NCBI GenBank assembly: GCA_934699705.1
Contig: CAKUXD010000004.1
Coordinates: forward strand, 1-64,000
DNA length: 64,000 bases
Direction: 5' to 3'
DNA from: an uncultured Candidatus Melainabacteria bacterium
GTDB taxonomy: Bacteria > Cyanobacteriota > Vampirovibrionia > Gastranaerophilales > Gastranaerophilaceae
How positions within the stretch are numbered: the first letter of the stretch is position 1; each line of letters starts with the position of its first letter. The notes below the pieces were generated by a model. The model worked only from the letters and a program-made list of their open reading frames with translations, had not been told where the DNA came from and did not search any database. Positions 51,850 to 60,691 of the stretch are shown piece by piece. A program made the translations under genes and the position numbers.

Positions 51850-52339
51850 AGTCAGCCAAAAGTCCAGTTAAAAGAGCATATCTGACCTTTTTTATACCAA
51901 CAGAACCAAAATATACCGCTAATACATAAAAAGTTGTTTCAGAACTTCCAACAATAATCGCAGATAATTTTGTCGCAAAAGCATCTGGCCCTAAATTATT
52001 CGCGATATCTGAAAACACACCTAAAGCCGCAGAACCAGATAACGAGCGCACTATCATTAATGGTAAAACCTCAACAGGTATTGATAGACGATTTAAAAGT
52101 TCGCCAAAAAGATTTCCGCATAAATCAATAAAACCTGATGCTCTAAGCATAGAAATAGATACTAAAATCGCAACCAAATAAGGAATTATATTAACAGCAA
52201 CTTTAAACCCGTCTTTTGCCCCATCAGTAAAAACTTCATATACAGGAACTTTTTTTACCATGCCAGTAGTTAAAATAATTAGCAAAATAACAGGTAAAAT
52301 CCACAAAGAAAGCGCGTTCATAACTGTTTGAAAGGTCAT
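51800..52339 (-). CDS. spmB: spore maturation protein B-like membrane protein
   Basis: About 179 aa with five or six hydrophobic segments and the nucleoside-recognition/gate domain (GFKVAVNIIPYLVAILV...GSSETTFYVLAVYFGSVGIKK). The start at 52339 overlaps the spmA stop as ATGA and has GGAGGG upstream. SpmB acts with SpmA in spore core dehydration in Bacillus, but the pair is widespread in non-sporulating bacteria, where its role is unclear. Confidence 0.87.
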   Translation of the reverse strand: MTFQTVMNALSLWILPVILLIILTTGMVKKVPVYEVFTDGAKDGFKVAVNIIPYLVAILVSISMLRASGFIDLCGNLFGELLNRLSIPVEVLPLMIVRSLSGSAALGVFSDIANNLGPDAFATKLSAIIVGSSETTFYVLAVYFGSVGIKKVRYALLTGLLADFIGIVAAVVVARMFFL

Positions 52340-52920
52340 TTTTGAGCCCTCCATGTGTATTGGAAAATTTTTGCAATTATAATAGCTGAAATAAATGCAA
52401 TTCCAGTAACCATAAGCGTTGGAAGTATTATTTCAGTCGGATTTTTATAACCAATTCCCACAAGTACCGCAATCACAGTCGCTGGAATTATTTGAAATCC
52501 AGCCGTATTCATTGCCAAAAACATACACATAGCATTTGAAGCACTTTCTTTATCTTCATTAATTTCCTGCAATTCTTCCATAGCTTTTAAACCAATTGGT
52601 GTTGCCGCGTTAGTTAAACCTAAAGCGTTTGCAGAAAAACTCATCGCAATATCACCAATCGCCTTATTATCTTGCGGAATATCGTTAAATAACCATTTTG
52701 CAATAGGTTTAATAAGTTTCGTTATAAAACTAACAATTCCTGATGCCTCTGCAACCTTCATTATACCTAACCAAAATGCCATTATACCAATTAAAGAAAA
52801 CGCAACCTTCACAGATAAATCAGCACCAGTCAAGATAGCGTTGACCACATCTTGCAAACGACCCTCAATAACTGCAGTTACAAGAGAAATTAAAATTAAC
52901 AAATAAAATACCCAATTCAT
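52336..52920 (-). CDS. spmA: spore maturation protein A-like membrane protein
   Basis: The 194-aa polytopic protein has the SpmA signature GIMKVAEASGIVSFITKLIKP and SFSANALGLTNAATPIGLKAMEEL. It is translationally coupled to spmB. No sporulation gene is in the window. Confidence 0.87.
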   Translation of the reverse strand: MNWVFYLLILISLVTAVIEGRLQDVVNAILTGADLSVKVAFSLIGIMAFWLGIMKVAEASGIVSFITKLIKPIAKWLFNDIPQDNKAIGDIAMSFSANALGLTNAATPIGLKAMEELQEINEDKESASNAMCMFLAMNTAGFQIIPATVIAVLVGIGYKNPTEIILPTLMVTGIAFISAIIIAKIFQYTWRAQK

Positions 52921-52962
52921 ACTATCTATTAAAACATTATGTAAGAGAAAATCAAAAACTTA

Positions 52963-53970
52963 ATGAAACGTAAAAAAGTTGTAGAAATCCAAAAACTTGA
53001 TATACTTAGTGTAAGGAAGACTAAAGCTATGTTAAATTCGTTAAAACTTGAAGACATAAAACCAGAATTAATAAATCTTACTGGAGTAAGACTATTAGTT
53101 CTTTTCTCTCTTTTAATTGAATCGCCTAAAACTGCAGAAGAAATTAGCGACTATTTTGAAAAGAATAATTATCCAAAAAACATCTTCTCAATTGATACTC
53201 TACGCAATGACATGAACGCTTTGCGCTCTGCTGGTTGCAAAATTTCACGTGCAGATAAATCAAATAATTTTCAATATAAACTGCTATCACACCCATTTGA
53301 AATGACAATTACTATGGATTTAGCAAAATCATTTGAAAAGCTTTATAACAACATCTTTAACCGATTAACAATTCAACAATTATTATTAATAGAAAATTTA
53401 TTTGAAACAATTTCAAAATATGCACTAGATATTGAAACCGCAGAATATCTAAATGGGATTTCACTTTTAAAAAGATTAAACAAAAATATTTTAAACGATT
53501 TAGTAAAAGCTAAAAATTGCAAGAATAAAATTTCTTTTGTTTATAATTCGCCTAACTCTGGAAAACAAGATATTGAATTTTATGTAACTAATTTTGAATT
53601 TAGAAGTAAAAAACTTTATATAAACGGTTATTGCCCGACCTTCAAGAATAATTCATTTTTATTGGTTTCTAAAATCACATCTCCAGTAATGTTTCACCTA
53701 GAAAAAGGATTAATCCAAGATTTAATAAAAATTGTTATCTTAGAACTTAAAAACGCATCATTTTTGAATTATCAACCAGCTGAAAATGAGAGTGTTATTG
53801 AAAAAAATAATAATTCACTAAAGCTTGAATACAAAAGCGACAATGATTTTAAACTAATGCAAAAAATTTTAGCTTATGGTCCTGATTGCACAGTAATTTC
53901 ACCCGAAGATGTTCGCCAATCGGTGAAAGAAAAGTTAAAATCAATGCTAGAGGTATATAAAAATGACTAA
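52963..53970 (+). CDS. WYL-type transcriptional regulator 1
   Basis: The 335-aa protein has an N-terminal winged-helix/HTH (LVLFSLLIESPKTAEEISDYFE...TLRNDMNALRSAGCKI) and a C-terminal WYL-like sensor (KKLYINGYCPTFKNNSFLLVSKI), ending with the YGPDCTVISPEDVR..VKEKL extension typical of WYL proteins. The start is uncertain: 52963 has no ribosome-binding site, while ATG 53029 has AAGGA and a TATACTTAGTGTAAG-like stretch upstream. It overlaps regulator 2 by 8 bp. Confidence 0.75.
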   Translation: MKRKKVVEIQKLDILSVRKTKAMLNSLKLEDIKPELINLTGVRLLVLFSLLIESPKTAEEISDYFEKNNYPKNIFSIDTLRNDMNALRSAGCKISRADKSNNFQYKLLSHPFEMTITMDLAKSFEKLYNNIFNRLTIQQLLLIENLFETISKYALDIETAEYLNGISLLKRLNKNILNDLVKAKNCKNKISFVYNSPNSGKQDIEFYVTNFEFRSKKLYINGYCPTFKNNSFLLVSKITSPVMFHLEKGLIQDLIKIVILELKNASFLNYQPAENESVIEKNNNSLKLEYKSDNDFKLMQKILAYGPDCTVISPEDVRQSVKEKLKSMLEVYKND

Positions 53971-54883
53971 ATATACAAACGATAACACTAGTTATGCTGC
54001 ATATAGAGTGTTTGAAACATTAAAATTTTTAATTAATCAACCTGCAAGCGTTGAAGATATTATCCGCCACCTTGAATCACTTGAAATGTGTGGCGAAAAA
54101 AATTATTCAAAAGCCGTAGTTTACAAGTATTTAACAACTTTGAAGTTTGCAGGAATAACTTTATCAAGACATAAATGTAAATATGAAGTTAAAAATTTAC
54201 CATTTAAAATAAATTTAACAGAAAATAACCTAAAAGCGTTATCAATATTGAACGAAGTTATTGAAACAACTCCTGAGAAAAATCTTTCAGAAACAATTAC
54301 TCAATTCTTTTATCAATTAAAAATGCGCTATGCATTACAAAGTCAAAAAGAGTTAGAGATTTGCGAAGATGTAAAGAAAATAATAAAAAAACCTTCTCAA
54401 ACTCAAACACAACACATCAAAGAATACGAAAAATACTGTCAAGACGGACTAAAATTAAAAATAACATATATTAACTTACTTGGTGAAGAAGTTAGCTTAA
54501 TTTATGAGCCAATTGAGGCAAAATACGTAAATAATCAAGTAAAATTAATTTGTTACTGCACAAATCCAAGCGGTTTTGTAGAATTCACGTCAACACAAAT
54601 AAAGAAAATAGAGCAAACACCATCAAAGAGTTCAAATAGATTTTTTTCAAGCACAACTGCGTTCAAACTAAAAGGGAAACTTGCAAAGAGATATACTTTA
54701 AGAAACGAAGAACATGTTTTATGCGAAGAAAATGGAGAAATTACAGTAATAAATCAAAAAGAGCCTAAAAATTTATTATTTGCAAGATTAATGAGATATG
54801 GTGAAAACTGCGAAATAATTTCATCAAAGCAAGATAGAAAAATAATGAAGGCATTAATCAAAAATACATTATTAAACTATTAA
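53963..54883 (+). CDS. WYL-type transcriptional regulator 2
   Basis: The 306-aa protein has the same architecture: an HTH at about 10-65 (FLINQPASVEDIIRHLESL...YLTTLKFAGITL), a WYL-like domain (VKLICYCTNPSGFVEFTSTQIKKIE) and the C-terminal YGENCEIISSKQDRKIM extension. With its neighbour it forms a PafB/PafC-like coupled pair, which may bind DNA as a heterodimer. AGAGG precedes the ATG. Ligand and targets are unknown. Confidence 0.75.
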   Translation: MTKYTNDNTSYAAYRVFETLKFLINQPASVEDIIRHLESLEMCGEKNYSKAVVYKYLTTLKFAGITLSRHKCKYEVKNLPFKINLTENNLKALSILNEVIETTPEKNLSETITQFFYQLKMRYALQSQKELEICEDVKKIIKKPSQTQTQHIKEYEKYCQDGLKLKITYINLLGEEVSLIYEPIEAKYVNNQVKLICYCTNPSGFVEFTSTQIKKIEQTPSKSSNRFFSSTTAFKLKGKLAKRYTLRNEEHVLCEENGEITVINQKEPKNLLFARLMRYGENCEIISSKQDRKIMKALIKNTLLNY

Positions 54884-54948
54884 GGACTTGATTTTAAAAT
54901 AATTTAATGATAAATTAGAACTACGAAGAATTTACGGTACGTAAATTT

Positions 54949-55020
<72 letters not shown>

Positions 55021-55030
55021 GTTTTAAACA

Positions 55031-55060
55031 AAAAAAAGACCTCTGTTGAGGTCTTTTTTT
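55031..55060 (+). terminator. terminator of the CAT tRNA
   Basis: A 13-bp stem AAAAAAAGACCTC with a TGTT loop and seven T. Confidence 0.9.
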
Positions 55061-55123
55061 GTGTTCTTTTTGTCGCGAGGAATAATAAAATATCAGTTCT
55101 TGCGCCTACATTATTTTAAATTT

Positions 55124-56578
55124 TTATATTTTTTCAATATCATCTGATTTTGAAGACAATTCGTCGATTAATTTTTTTGCTGTACGTTGGTTATTCATCG
55201 TTGCGTTACCTGCAATGCAACCGCCTTCACAACACATAACTTCTACCAAATTACAACCTTCACAACATTCTCCATTTGTTGCAAATTTCTTCAAATCTCT
55301 GATAGATTCTTTGTTTAAACCATTTATAACATGCGGTTTTACAGACGCCTCATCTTGTAATGATTTTTTTACAGATTCTGCAACACCTCCCGATAAACCG
55401 AAATTTCTTGCCTGTTTTGAACTTTCTTTATCAAATTTTGTTTCTTCACAGTTCAAAATCTCAATTTTCTTCGCTACAAATAATGCGCCTAATTCCTCAA
55501 AACTCATTACGTAATTCACGTTATCATTTTCAAAGCCCTCTGCACGTTTCGCAACACAAGGACTAACAAAAACTGTTACGGCATCAGGAATTTGTTTTTT
55601 TACTAATTCTGCAGTGTAAAATAAAGGAGTTTTTGTATCTGATACAAATGGTTTTATCTCAGGAAGATGTTTTTTAATAAGTTGATTATATCCAGCACAA
55701 CAAGATGTTGTCATGAATTTATCGCCACGCTCCATACGTTCATTAAACTCTTTTGCCTCTGTATTTGCCGTAATATCCGCACCTTGAGCGACTTCATATA
55801 CATCACTAAACCCTGCTTTTAATATTGCCGTTTTTAATTGATATACATTTCCTGGGAATTGTCCAACAATTGACGGAGCAATCATCGCAATAACCTTCTT
55901 TTCATCTTTTATACATTTTAAAATATCAATTAATTGACTTTTCTCATGAACCGCGCCAAATGGACAAGCCGCAATACAACGACCACAACTAATACACTTT
56001 TCAAAATCAATACTTGCAAAACCTGTTTCATCTTTTTGAATAGCACCAACCGGGCAAGCTGCTTCACATGGAACAGTTGTTTTTACAATCGCACCGTATG
56101 GGCAAGCATTCATGCACATTTTACATTTTTTACACTTTGTTTCATCTATATGAGATTTGCCATCAACAACTGTAATTGCACCAAATTTACAAGAAGTTTG
56201 GCAAGGTCTTGCAACACAACCCTGACACAAGTCTGTTACGTGAATTTGGCTGGTTACACAACCCTTACAAGCCGCTTGTAATACAGTTAAATTTCTATTA
56301 TCTATTTCTTTTCTCTCAATTGCACTCTTTGCATAACTAGAAAGTGATGTTCTTTCATCATCTTCCTCAATCGGAAATCCCAAACCTGCAATTGCTCTAT
56401 CTTTTATGATAGCTCGTTCTTTATAAATACAACATCTATAAGGAACTTCTGCTCCTTTTGGACGCATGTCATAAGGAATTAATCTTGTGTTTTCTTCAAA
56501 ATCATCAGAGAAAAATGCCTTAATTAATCTAACCAAAATTTCTTTTTTTAAATGAATTGCTTGACTGTTATTATTCAT
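55124..56578 (-). CDS. [FeFe] hydrogenase, group B type
   Basis: The 484-aa protein has an unusual Cys-rich N-terminus (LTVLQAACKGCVTSQ, CQGCVARPCQTSC), two ferredoxin-like [4Fe-4S] motifs (CKKCKMCMNACPYGA, CISCGRCIAACPFGA) and the H-cluster domain: L1 TSCCAGY, L2 SPCVAKRAE, L3 EVMCCEGGCIAG. This is the layout of the group B clostridial enzymes. It should evolve or oxidise H2 with ferredoxin. The maturases HydE, HydF and HydG are not in the window. Last gene of the rex operon. Confidence 0.88.
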   Translation of the reverse strand: MNNNSQAIHLKKEILVRLIKAFFSDDFEENTRLIPYDMRPKGAEVPYRCCIYKERAIIKDRAIAGLGFPIEEDDERTSLSSYAKSAIERKEIDNRNLTVLQAACKGCVTSQIHVTDLCQGCVARPCQTSCKFGAITVVDGKSHIDETKCKKCKMCMNACPYGAIVKTTVPCEAACPVGAIQKDETGFASIDFEKCISCGRCIAACPFGAVHEKSQLIDILKCIKDEKKVIAMIAPSIVGQFPGNVYQLKTAILKAGFSDVYEVAQGADITANTEAKEFNERMERGDKFMTTSCCAGYNQLIKKHLPEIKPFVSDTKTPLFYTAELVKKQIPDAVTVFVSPCVAKRAEGFENDNVNYVMSFEELGALFVAKKIEILNCEETKFDKESSKQARNFGLSGGVAESVKKSLQDEASVKPHVINGLNKESIRDLKKFATNGECCEGCNLVEVMCCEGGCIAGNATMNNQRTAKKLIDELSSKSDDIEKI

Positions 56579-56611
56579 AATTTTATTCTTTCTTCCAAAT
56601 TATATTACTAA

Positions 56612-56875
56612 CTATTTCTTTTCTGCTAATTTTTCATCAATTGCTAACAAAACTTTTTCAACTGTTGCCTCAGACACAACAATATTATCAACTTGTACAT
56701 AAGGTGCTTTTGAATATTCGTCATTAATAGAACACTGTCCTAAACAAGTAATTCCAGAAACTTCAACTTTATCGCCGTATTTTCTTGGTACAAGGTCAAT
56801 CAATTCTTGCAAATTTGAACCCCCCATAACAAAACATGTTGTACCTAAGCATACCTTTACATTAATTTTCGACAT
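56612..56875 (-). CDS. thioredoxin-like [2Fe-2S] protein (NuoE/HydC-like), copy 2
   Basis: The 87-aa protein has C9-x4-C14 (VCLGTTCF) and a later CLGQC, the four-cysteine pattern of the [2Fe-2S] domain of NuoE and hydrogenase gamma subunits. Lone small versions occur beside [FeFe] hydrogenases as electron carriers or sensors. TGAGG precedes the ATG, and it lies between the phosphatase and group B hydrogenase genes. Confidence 0.82.
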   Translation of the reverse strand: MSKINVKVCLGTTCFVMGGSNLQELIDLVPRKYGDKVEVSGITCLGQCSINDEYSKAPYVQVDNIVVSEATVEKVLLAIDEKLAEKK

Positions 56876-56882
56876 TTTTACC

Positions 56883-58040
56883 TCACATAAATTGTATTGT
56901 TACTTTTTTAAAATATTTTTGTTCTAAAACATCAGCGATTTTTTTTATAACATTTTTTCTGATTTCAATTTCAATCGGCAAATTAGGGTCATAATGAGCT
57001 TGATTTAATTTTGCACCAACCATAAATGTTATACAATCAGAGTTTAGCATAAATTTTGATAATTCTCCAGCAGCATCATCATTAAACTGCCCACTTTCTA
57101 AATATTCAAGAGTTCTTGTCAAGGTCAAAATTCCCTCGGTTACTAAATCTATGCCTTCCATATAGGATATTGCAGGTAACTTACCAACATTTAAAGACAT
57201 ATTTGTTTTTATCGGAATACCTAATTCTCGCGATACTAAATTTGCTGTCGTACCACCAGCAATAGCTTTTTTACCGTCAAATTCAATTAATGCTTTTGCG
57301 TAATAATTATCTTTATCCTGATAATATGGCGGACCTGTAAAAACAACCGCATTTCTTGGATTTCTATAATACACGCACATAGCAGATACATCATCTTTTG
57401 GTAAGTTATCTGGTTCTTTTCTTATCGCTTGCAAAACAATTCTTTCTGACAAATCATGGCTTGAAATATCAGGATGAGCTTTTAGTTCTTTTTTTATAAT
57501 TTCTATCAAGCCTTCTCTGCGCAAACCTAATCTTAAATCTTTAGATCCCAAAGCTGATTGAGTTACACCATCTGAGCAAAAAATTAATCTGTCATTAACT
57601 TGTAATTTTATATGATAGATATGCATTTTTCTGTTCGGAAAAGTTTTTGATTGCAAAACTTCATATTCAGGCTCTAAAACTTCACCATCTCTAACCCACA
57701 CAAATTGAGGATTACCTTCTTCTACAATTTTTGCGTTTCCATTTACATCACAATCTAGTGCAGAAAAAGTTGAATAACTTATTTTTCTAATTTGACAAAC
57801 AGGTAAGGAGTTCAAAATGATTTCACAGGCTTTTTTAATACTTGTTCCTGCTTCTATAAATTTCAACAACATAGTTGCCGTCATACAAGCTAAAATATTA
57901 GCTTTTACACCACTACCTAAGCCATCTGAAAGAACGGCTAATAACTTTCCAGTTTCAGGATAACGCTTTGATGTAAAATAATCACCAAAGGCGTTTTGAT
58001 TGTATTTTTTTCTTTGCGTACAATCAATATCAATAAACAT
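56883..58040 (-). CDS. SpoIIE-type serine phosphatase of the hydrogenase cluster
   Basis: The 385-aa protein has a PP2C/SpoIIE domain in its first ~225 residues (GDYFTSKRYPETGKLLAVLSDGLGSG for metal binding, FCSDGVTQS, DDVSAMCVY). The remaining ~150 residues are a further domain without a known catalytic motif. Such phosphatases accompany sensory [FeFe] hydrogenases in clostridia and thermophiles and are presumed to relay the H2 signal by dephosphorylating an anti-sigma antagonist-like target. The stop/start overlap (TAATG) ties it to the sensory hydrogenase. Confidence 0.82.
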   Translation of the reverse strand: MFIDIDCTQRKKYNQNAFGDYFTSKRYPETGKLLAVLSDGLGSGVKANILACMTATMLLKFIEAGTSIKKACEIILNSLPVCQIRKISYSTFSALDCDVNGNAKIVEEGNPQFVWVRDGEVLEPEYEVLQSKTFPNRKMHIYHIKLQVNDRLIFCSDGVTQSALGSKDLRLGLRREGLIEIIKKELKAHPDISSHDLSERIVLQAIRKEPDNLPKDDVSAMCVYYRNPRNAVVFTGPPYYQDKDNYYAKALIEFDGKKAIAGGTTANLVSRELGIPIKTNMSLNVGKLPAISYMEGIDLVTEGILTLTRTLEYLESGQFNDDAAGELSKFMLNSDCITFMVGAKLNQAHYDPNLPIEIEIRKNVIKKIADVLEQKYFKKVTIQFM

Positions 58041-59758
58041 TAGTCATCTTCCTCATCGTCATTTGAATAGTCATGAGCAATTGAACTTAAAAGAACTTCC
58101 GTTTCTACCATGTGTTCACCTAAAAGACAGGCAATTTCTTGAACTTTAGCAATATTTTTAGTAATAACTTCTTTAGCTTTCTCTGCAATTTTTTCTCTGT
58201 CTATTTCTGCCTTTGTAACATCAGTTATAATTGCACCAACAATTTCACCATCTTCAATTGTAAATGCACTAATATCATACAATTTATTTTTAACTTGATA
58301 ATGAGATTTATGAATATCTCCACCAGAAAGTAAAAGTTGTTGAAATAACTCGCTAAAAGAAATAATTCTATCTAACGAAGCACCCGAAAGTCCTTCTTTT
58401 CTAGTTGAAAAGATTTCATACATATCACCACAAAACATTCTCATAAATGCGTCATTTGCTTCTACAACGTTCAAATTTTTATCAACCATAACCATTGCTA
58501 ACGGCATAGCTCTTAACATAGCTGCTGCCTTACGCATTGCAATTTTTCTCATGTAAGACGCACACATTGAAGGTTCAGCATCACCTTTTACAAGCGCTTT
58601 TGCCATATCCCTGCAAGTTGAATATCCACAACCACCGCAGTTTAATTCGTCTTCTGGCGTATGTTTACCAATTTTTTTCAAAGCCTCTGTTATTTGTGCA
58701 AAACTTACATCATCGTCTTTTATTTGAGAACTTTCGAAATTTTCTTCAAAAACTACATCTGCAACTTTTGGAATTTGTTCTCTGTATTTAATTTTTGATA
58801 AAATATCAGAAACAATTGCTATTCCTGCTTTTTTAGTTGATGCACAAGGTCCATTTACACAACCAGACTCACAAGACAATGCCTCAACAAAAACTTTTTT
58901 ACCTAAATTCTCGATATCTAAACCATCTAATGCTCTATCAAAAGAATCTAGTCCACTTAAACTTACCAATGAAACATCATCATTTATACCAACTTTTTTA
59001 ATCGTATCGTTCATTCCGTCTTCTATTGGGTATAACGCGCCTTCATTAGCTTCTTCTGGCACAAAAACATCATCTGACTTAATTTCTAATTCGTTTATAT
59101 TAATAAATTCGTCGTTTATCCAAAAGTTAAGCTCGTCAAAAGTAAGAGAAACATCAATAAAGTCAGGGTGAGTATCAGCCTCATTTTTCTTACCAATACA
59201 AGGACCAATAAACACAACCGAAATGCTATCCCCATATTTTTCTTTTAACATTTTTGCATGTGTAAGCGCAGGAGAAGCAACATTCACAATATTTTTTGCG
59301 AATTTTGGTTTATATTTTCTTATGTAATCAACGATTACAGGACAAGCGCTTGATATGTATAACCCATCATCAGCGTTATTCAAAATTTCTGCACATTTTA
59401 TTGAAACCTGCTGTGCACCTAAAGCCGTTTCACTGACTGCATAAAATCCTAATTTTTTTAAAATTGCAATCATTTTTTCAGCAGATAAATCATAAATTCC
59501 AGACCAACTAGGCGCAAGAGAAACAAATACCTTTTTTTGAGCAATCATTAAAGTTTTAACTTTTTCGATATCATTTCTAACTTTTTTTGCACCAGATGGA
59601 CACACTTTAACACAATGTCCACAAGCAATACATTTGTCATTAATAACAGATGCACTTCCGTCTTGAACCTTGATTGCTTTAATATGACATTCTCTTACGC
59701 ATTTATAACAATCATGACATTCGTTTTTAAGCGTGTAAACCGGATAAAGTTTATTCAT
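58040..59758 (-). CDS. putative sensory [FeFe] hydrogenase with PAS domain (HydS type)
   Basis: The 572-aa protein has two N-terminal [4Fe-4S] motifs (CHDCYKCVRECHIKA, CIACGHCVKVCPSGA), an H-cluster domain, a CGGCGYSTC cluster domain and a C-terminal PAS domain (AMPLAMVMVDKNLNVVEANDAF). The H-cluster motifs are L1 SSACP, L2 GPCIGKKNE and L3 EALSCESGCVNGPC. In L1 the cysteine that shuttles protons in catalytic enzymes is Ala, as known for sensory hydrogenases. It should sense H2 and signal through PAS to the neighbouring phosphatase. Confidence 0.86.
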   Translation of the reverse strand: MNKLYPVYTLKNECHDCYKCVRECHIKAIKVQDGSASVINDKCIACGHCVKVCPSGAKKVRNDIEKVKTLMIAQKKVFVSLAPSWSGIYDLSAEKMIAILKKLGFYAVSETALGAQQVSIKCAEILNNADDGLYISSACPVIVDYIRKYKPKFAKNIVNVASPALTHAKMLKEKYGDSISVVFIGPCIGKKNEADTHPDFIDVSLTFDELNFWINDEFININELEIKSDDVFVPEEANEGALYPIEDGMNDTIKKVGINDDVSLVSLSGLDSFDRALDGLDIENLGKKVFVEALSCESGCVNGPCASTKKAGIAIVSDILSKIKYREQIPKVADVVFEENFESSQIKDDDVSFAQITEALKKIGKHTPEDELNCGGCGYSTCRDMAKALVKGDAEPSMCASYMRKIAMRKAAAMLRAMPLAMVMVDKNLNVVEANDAFMRMFCGDMYEIFSTRKEGLSGASLDRIISFSELFQQLLLSGGDIHKSHYQVKNKLYDISAFTIEDGEIVGAIITDVTKAEIDREKIAEKAKEVITKNIAKVQEIACLLGEHMVETEVLLSSIAHDYSNDDEEDD

Positions 59759-59993
59759 TACATATACCTTCCATTAGACTTTTTAATTTATCTTTGTCCA
59801 TATTTGAGTGTAATTTTCCATCAATGTAAATGTTTGGACCTTCTGCACAATAACCTTCACATCTTGAACCAACTAACTCTATTTTAGCATCTAAAGAATT
59901 TTCTTTTATAAAATTTTCTATAAATTCAATATTTTCTGCATTTCCTCTCGCAAAACAAGCGCTTCCCATGCAAACTTTTATTTCAACTGTCAT
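59751..59993 (-). CDS. thioredoxin-like [2Fe-2S] protein (NuoE/HydC-like), copy 1
   Basis: The 80-aa protein has C-x4-C (VCMGSACF) and C-x3-C (RCEGYC), a small [2Fe-2S] ferredoxin of thioredoxin fold. It overlaps the sensory hydrogenase gene by 8 bp and follows rex by 2 bp, with GAGGTGA in the rex end as ribosome-binding site. Likely an electron or redox relay for the sensor. Confidence 0.82.
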   Translation of the reverse strand: MTVEIKVCMGSACFARGNAENIEFIENFIKENSLDAKIELVGSRCEGYCAEGPNIYIDGKLHSNMDKDKLKSLMEGICNE

Positions 59994-59995
59994 TC

Positions 59996-60619
59996 TTAAT
60001 TCACCTCATCAATACCTTTTTTTGTAAATTGTAAAAAGCTACCAATCAAATTTTCATTCCAAACTTTAACTTCTTTTGGTACATTCAAAATACAAGGAGT
60101 AAAATTCCATATATATCTAATTCCTGCTGCTGCTAAGAAATCTGCTGATTCTTGGGCATATTTCCTAGGTACGGTTAAAATCGCAAAGTTGACATTTAAC
60201 CTTTTTACCAAATTTGGTAACTTATTTATCGGAAAAACTTCTTTATTATTAATTGTTATCCCTAATTTTATAGGGTCAACATCAAACATAGCCAAAATAT
60301 TTAAACCATAATTTGAAAAACTATCATATTTTGCCAGCGCAGATCCTAAATTACCTGCACCAATTATAAATACATCTTTTGGCTTTGAAAAACCTAAAGT
60401 TTTTTCAATAGAAAGTTTCAACTCTTTTATATTATAACCAACTCTACATTTACCTGTATTATTTAAATATTTAATATCTTTTCTAACCTGAGAATCATCT
60501 ATATTCAACAAATCAGCTATCTGCGTACTTGATATGAATTCAACAGAATCTTCATCAAAATCATCTAAAATATAATGATATAGAGTTAGCCTGTTAATAA
60601 CTTTATCTGGAATATCCAT
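59996..60619 (-). CDS. rex: redox-sensing transcriptional repressor Rex
   Basis: The 207-aa protein has an N-terminal winged helix (ISSTQIADLLNIDDSQVRKDIKYL) and a Rossmann NAD(H) domain (VFIIGAGNLGSAL near residue 85), ending in a swapped helix. Rex leaves DNA when NADH rises, turning on fermentative genes. The perfect Rex operator upstream of adhE (63500-63517) is its probable target. First gene of the hydrogenase operon, with GTGAGG before the ATG. Confidence 0.93.
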   Translation of the reverse strand: MDIPDKVINRLTLYHYILDDFDEDSVEFISSTQIADLLNIDDSQVRKDIKYLNNTGKCRVGYNIKELKLSIEKTLGFSKPKDVFIIGAGNLGSALAKYDSFSNYGLNILAMFDVDPIKLGITINNKEVFPINKLPNLVKRLNVNFAILTVPRKYAQESADFLAAAGIRYIWNFTPCILNVPKEVKVWNENLIGSFLQFTKKGIDEVN

Positions 60620-60635
60620 AATAAAACCTCACTTT

Positions 60636-60681
60636 AAAAAAATGAGAGGATAAACCTAACAAAGAAGTTTATCCTCTCATT
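60636..60681 (-). terminator. terminator between adhE and rex
   Basis: A 15-bp perfect stem (AATGAGAGGATAAAC, 11-nt loop) with a T tract follows the adhE stop. The T tract lies about 17 nt before the rex ATG, leaving little room for a separate rex promoter; the hydrogenase operon may depend on read-through. Confidence 0.85.
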
Positions 60682-60691
60682 AGTTTTTATA

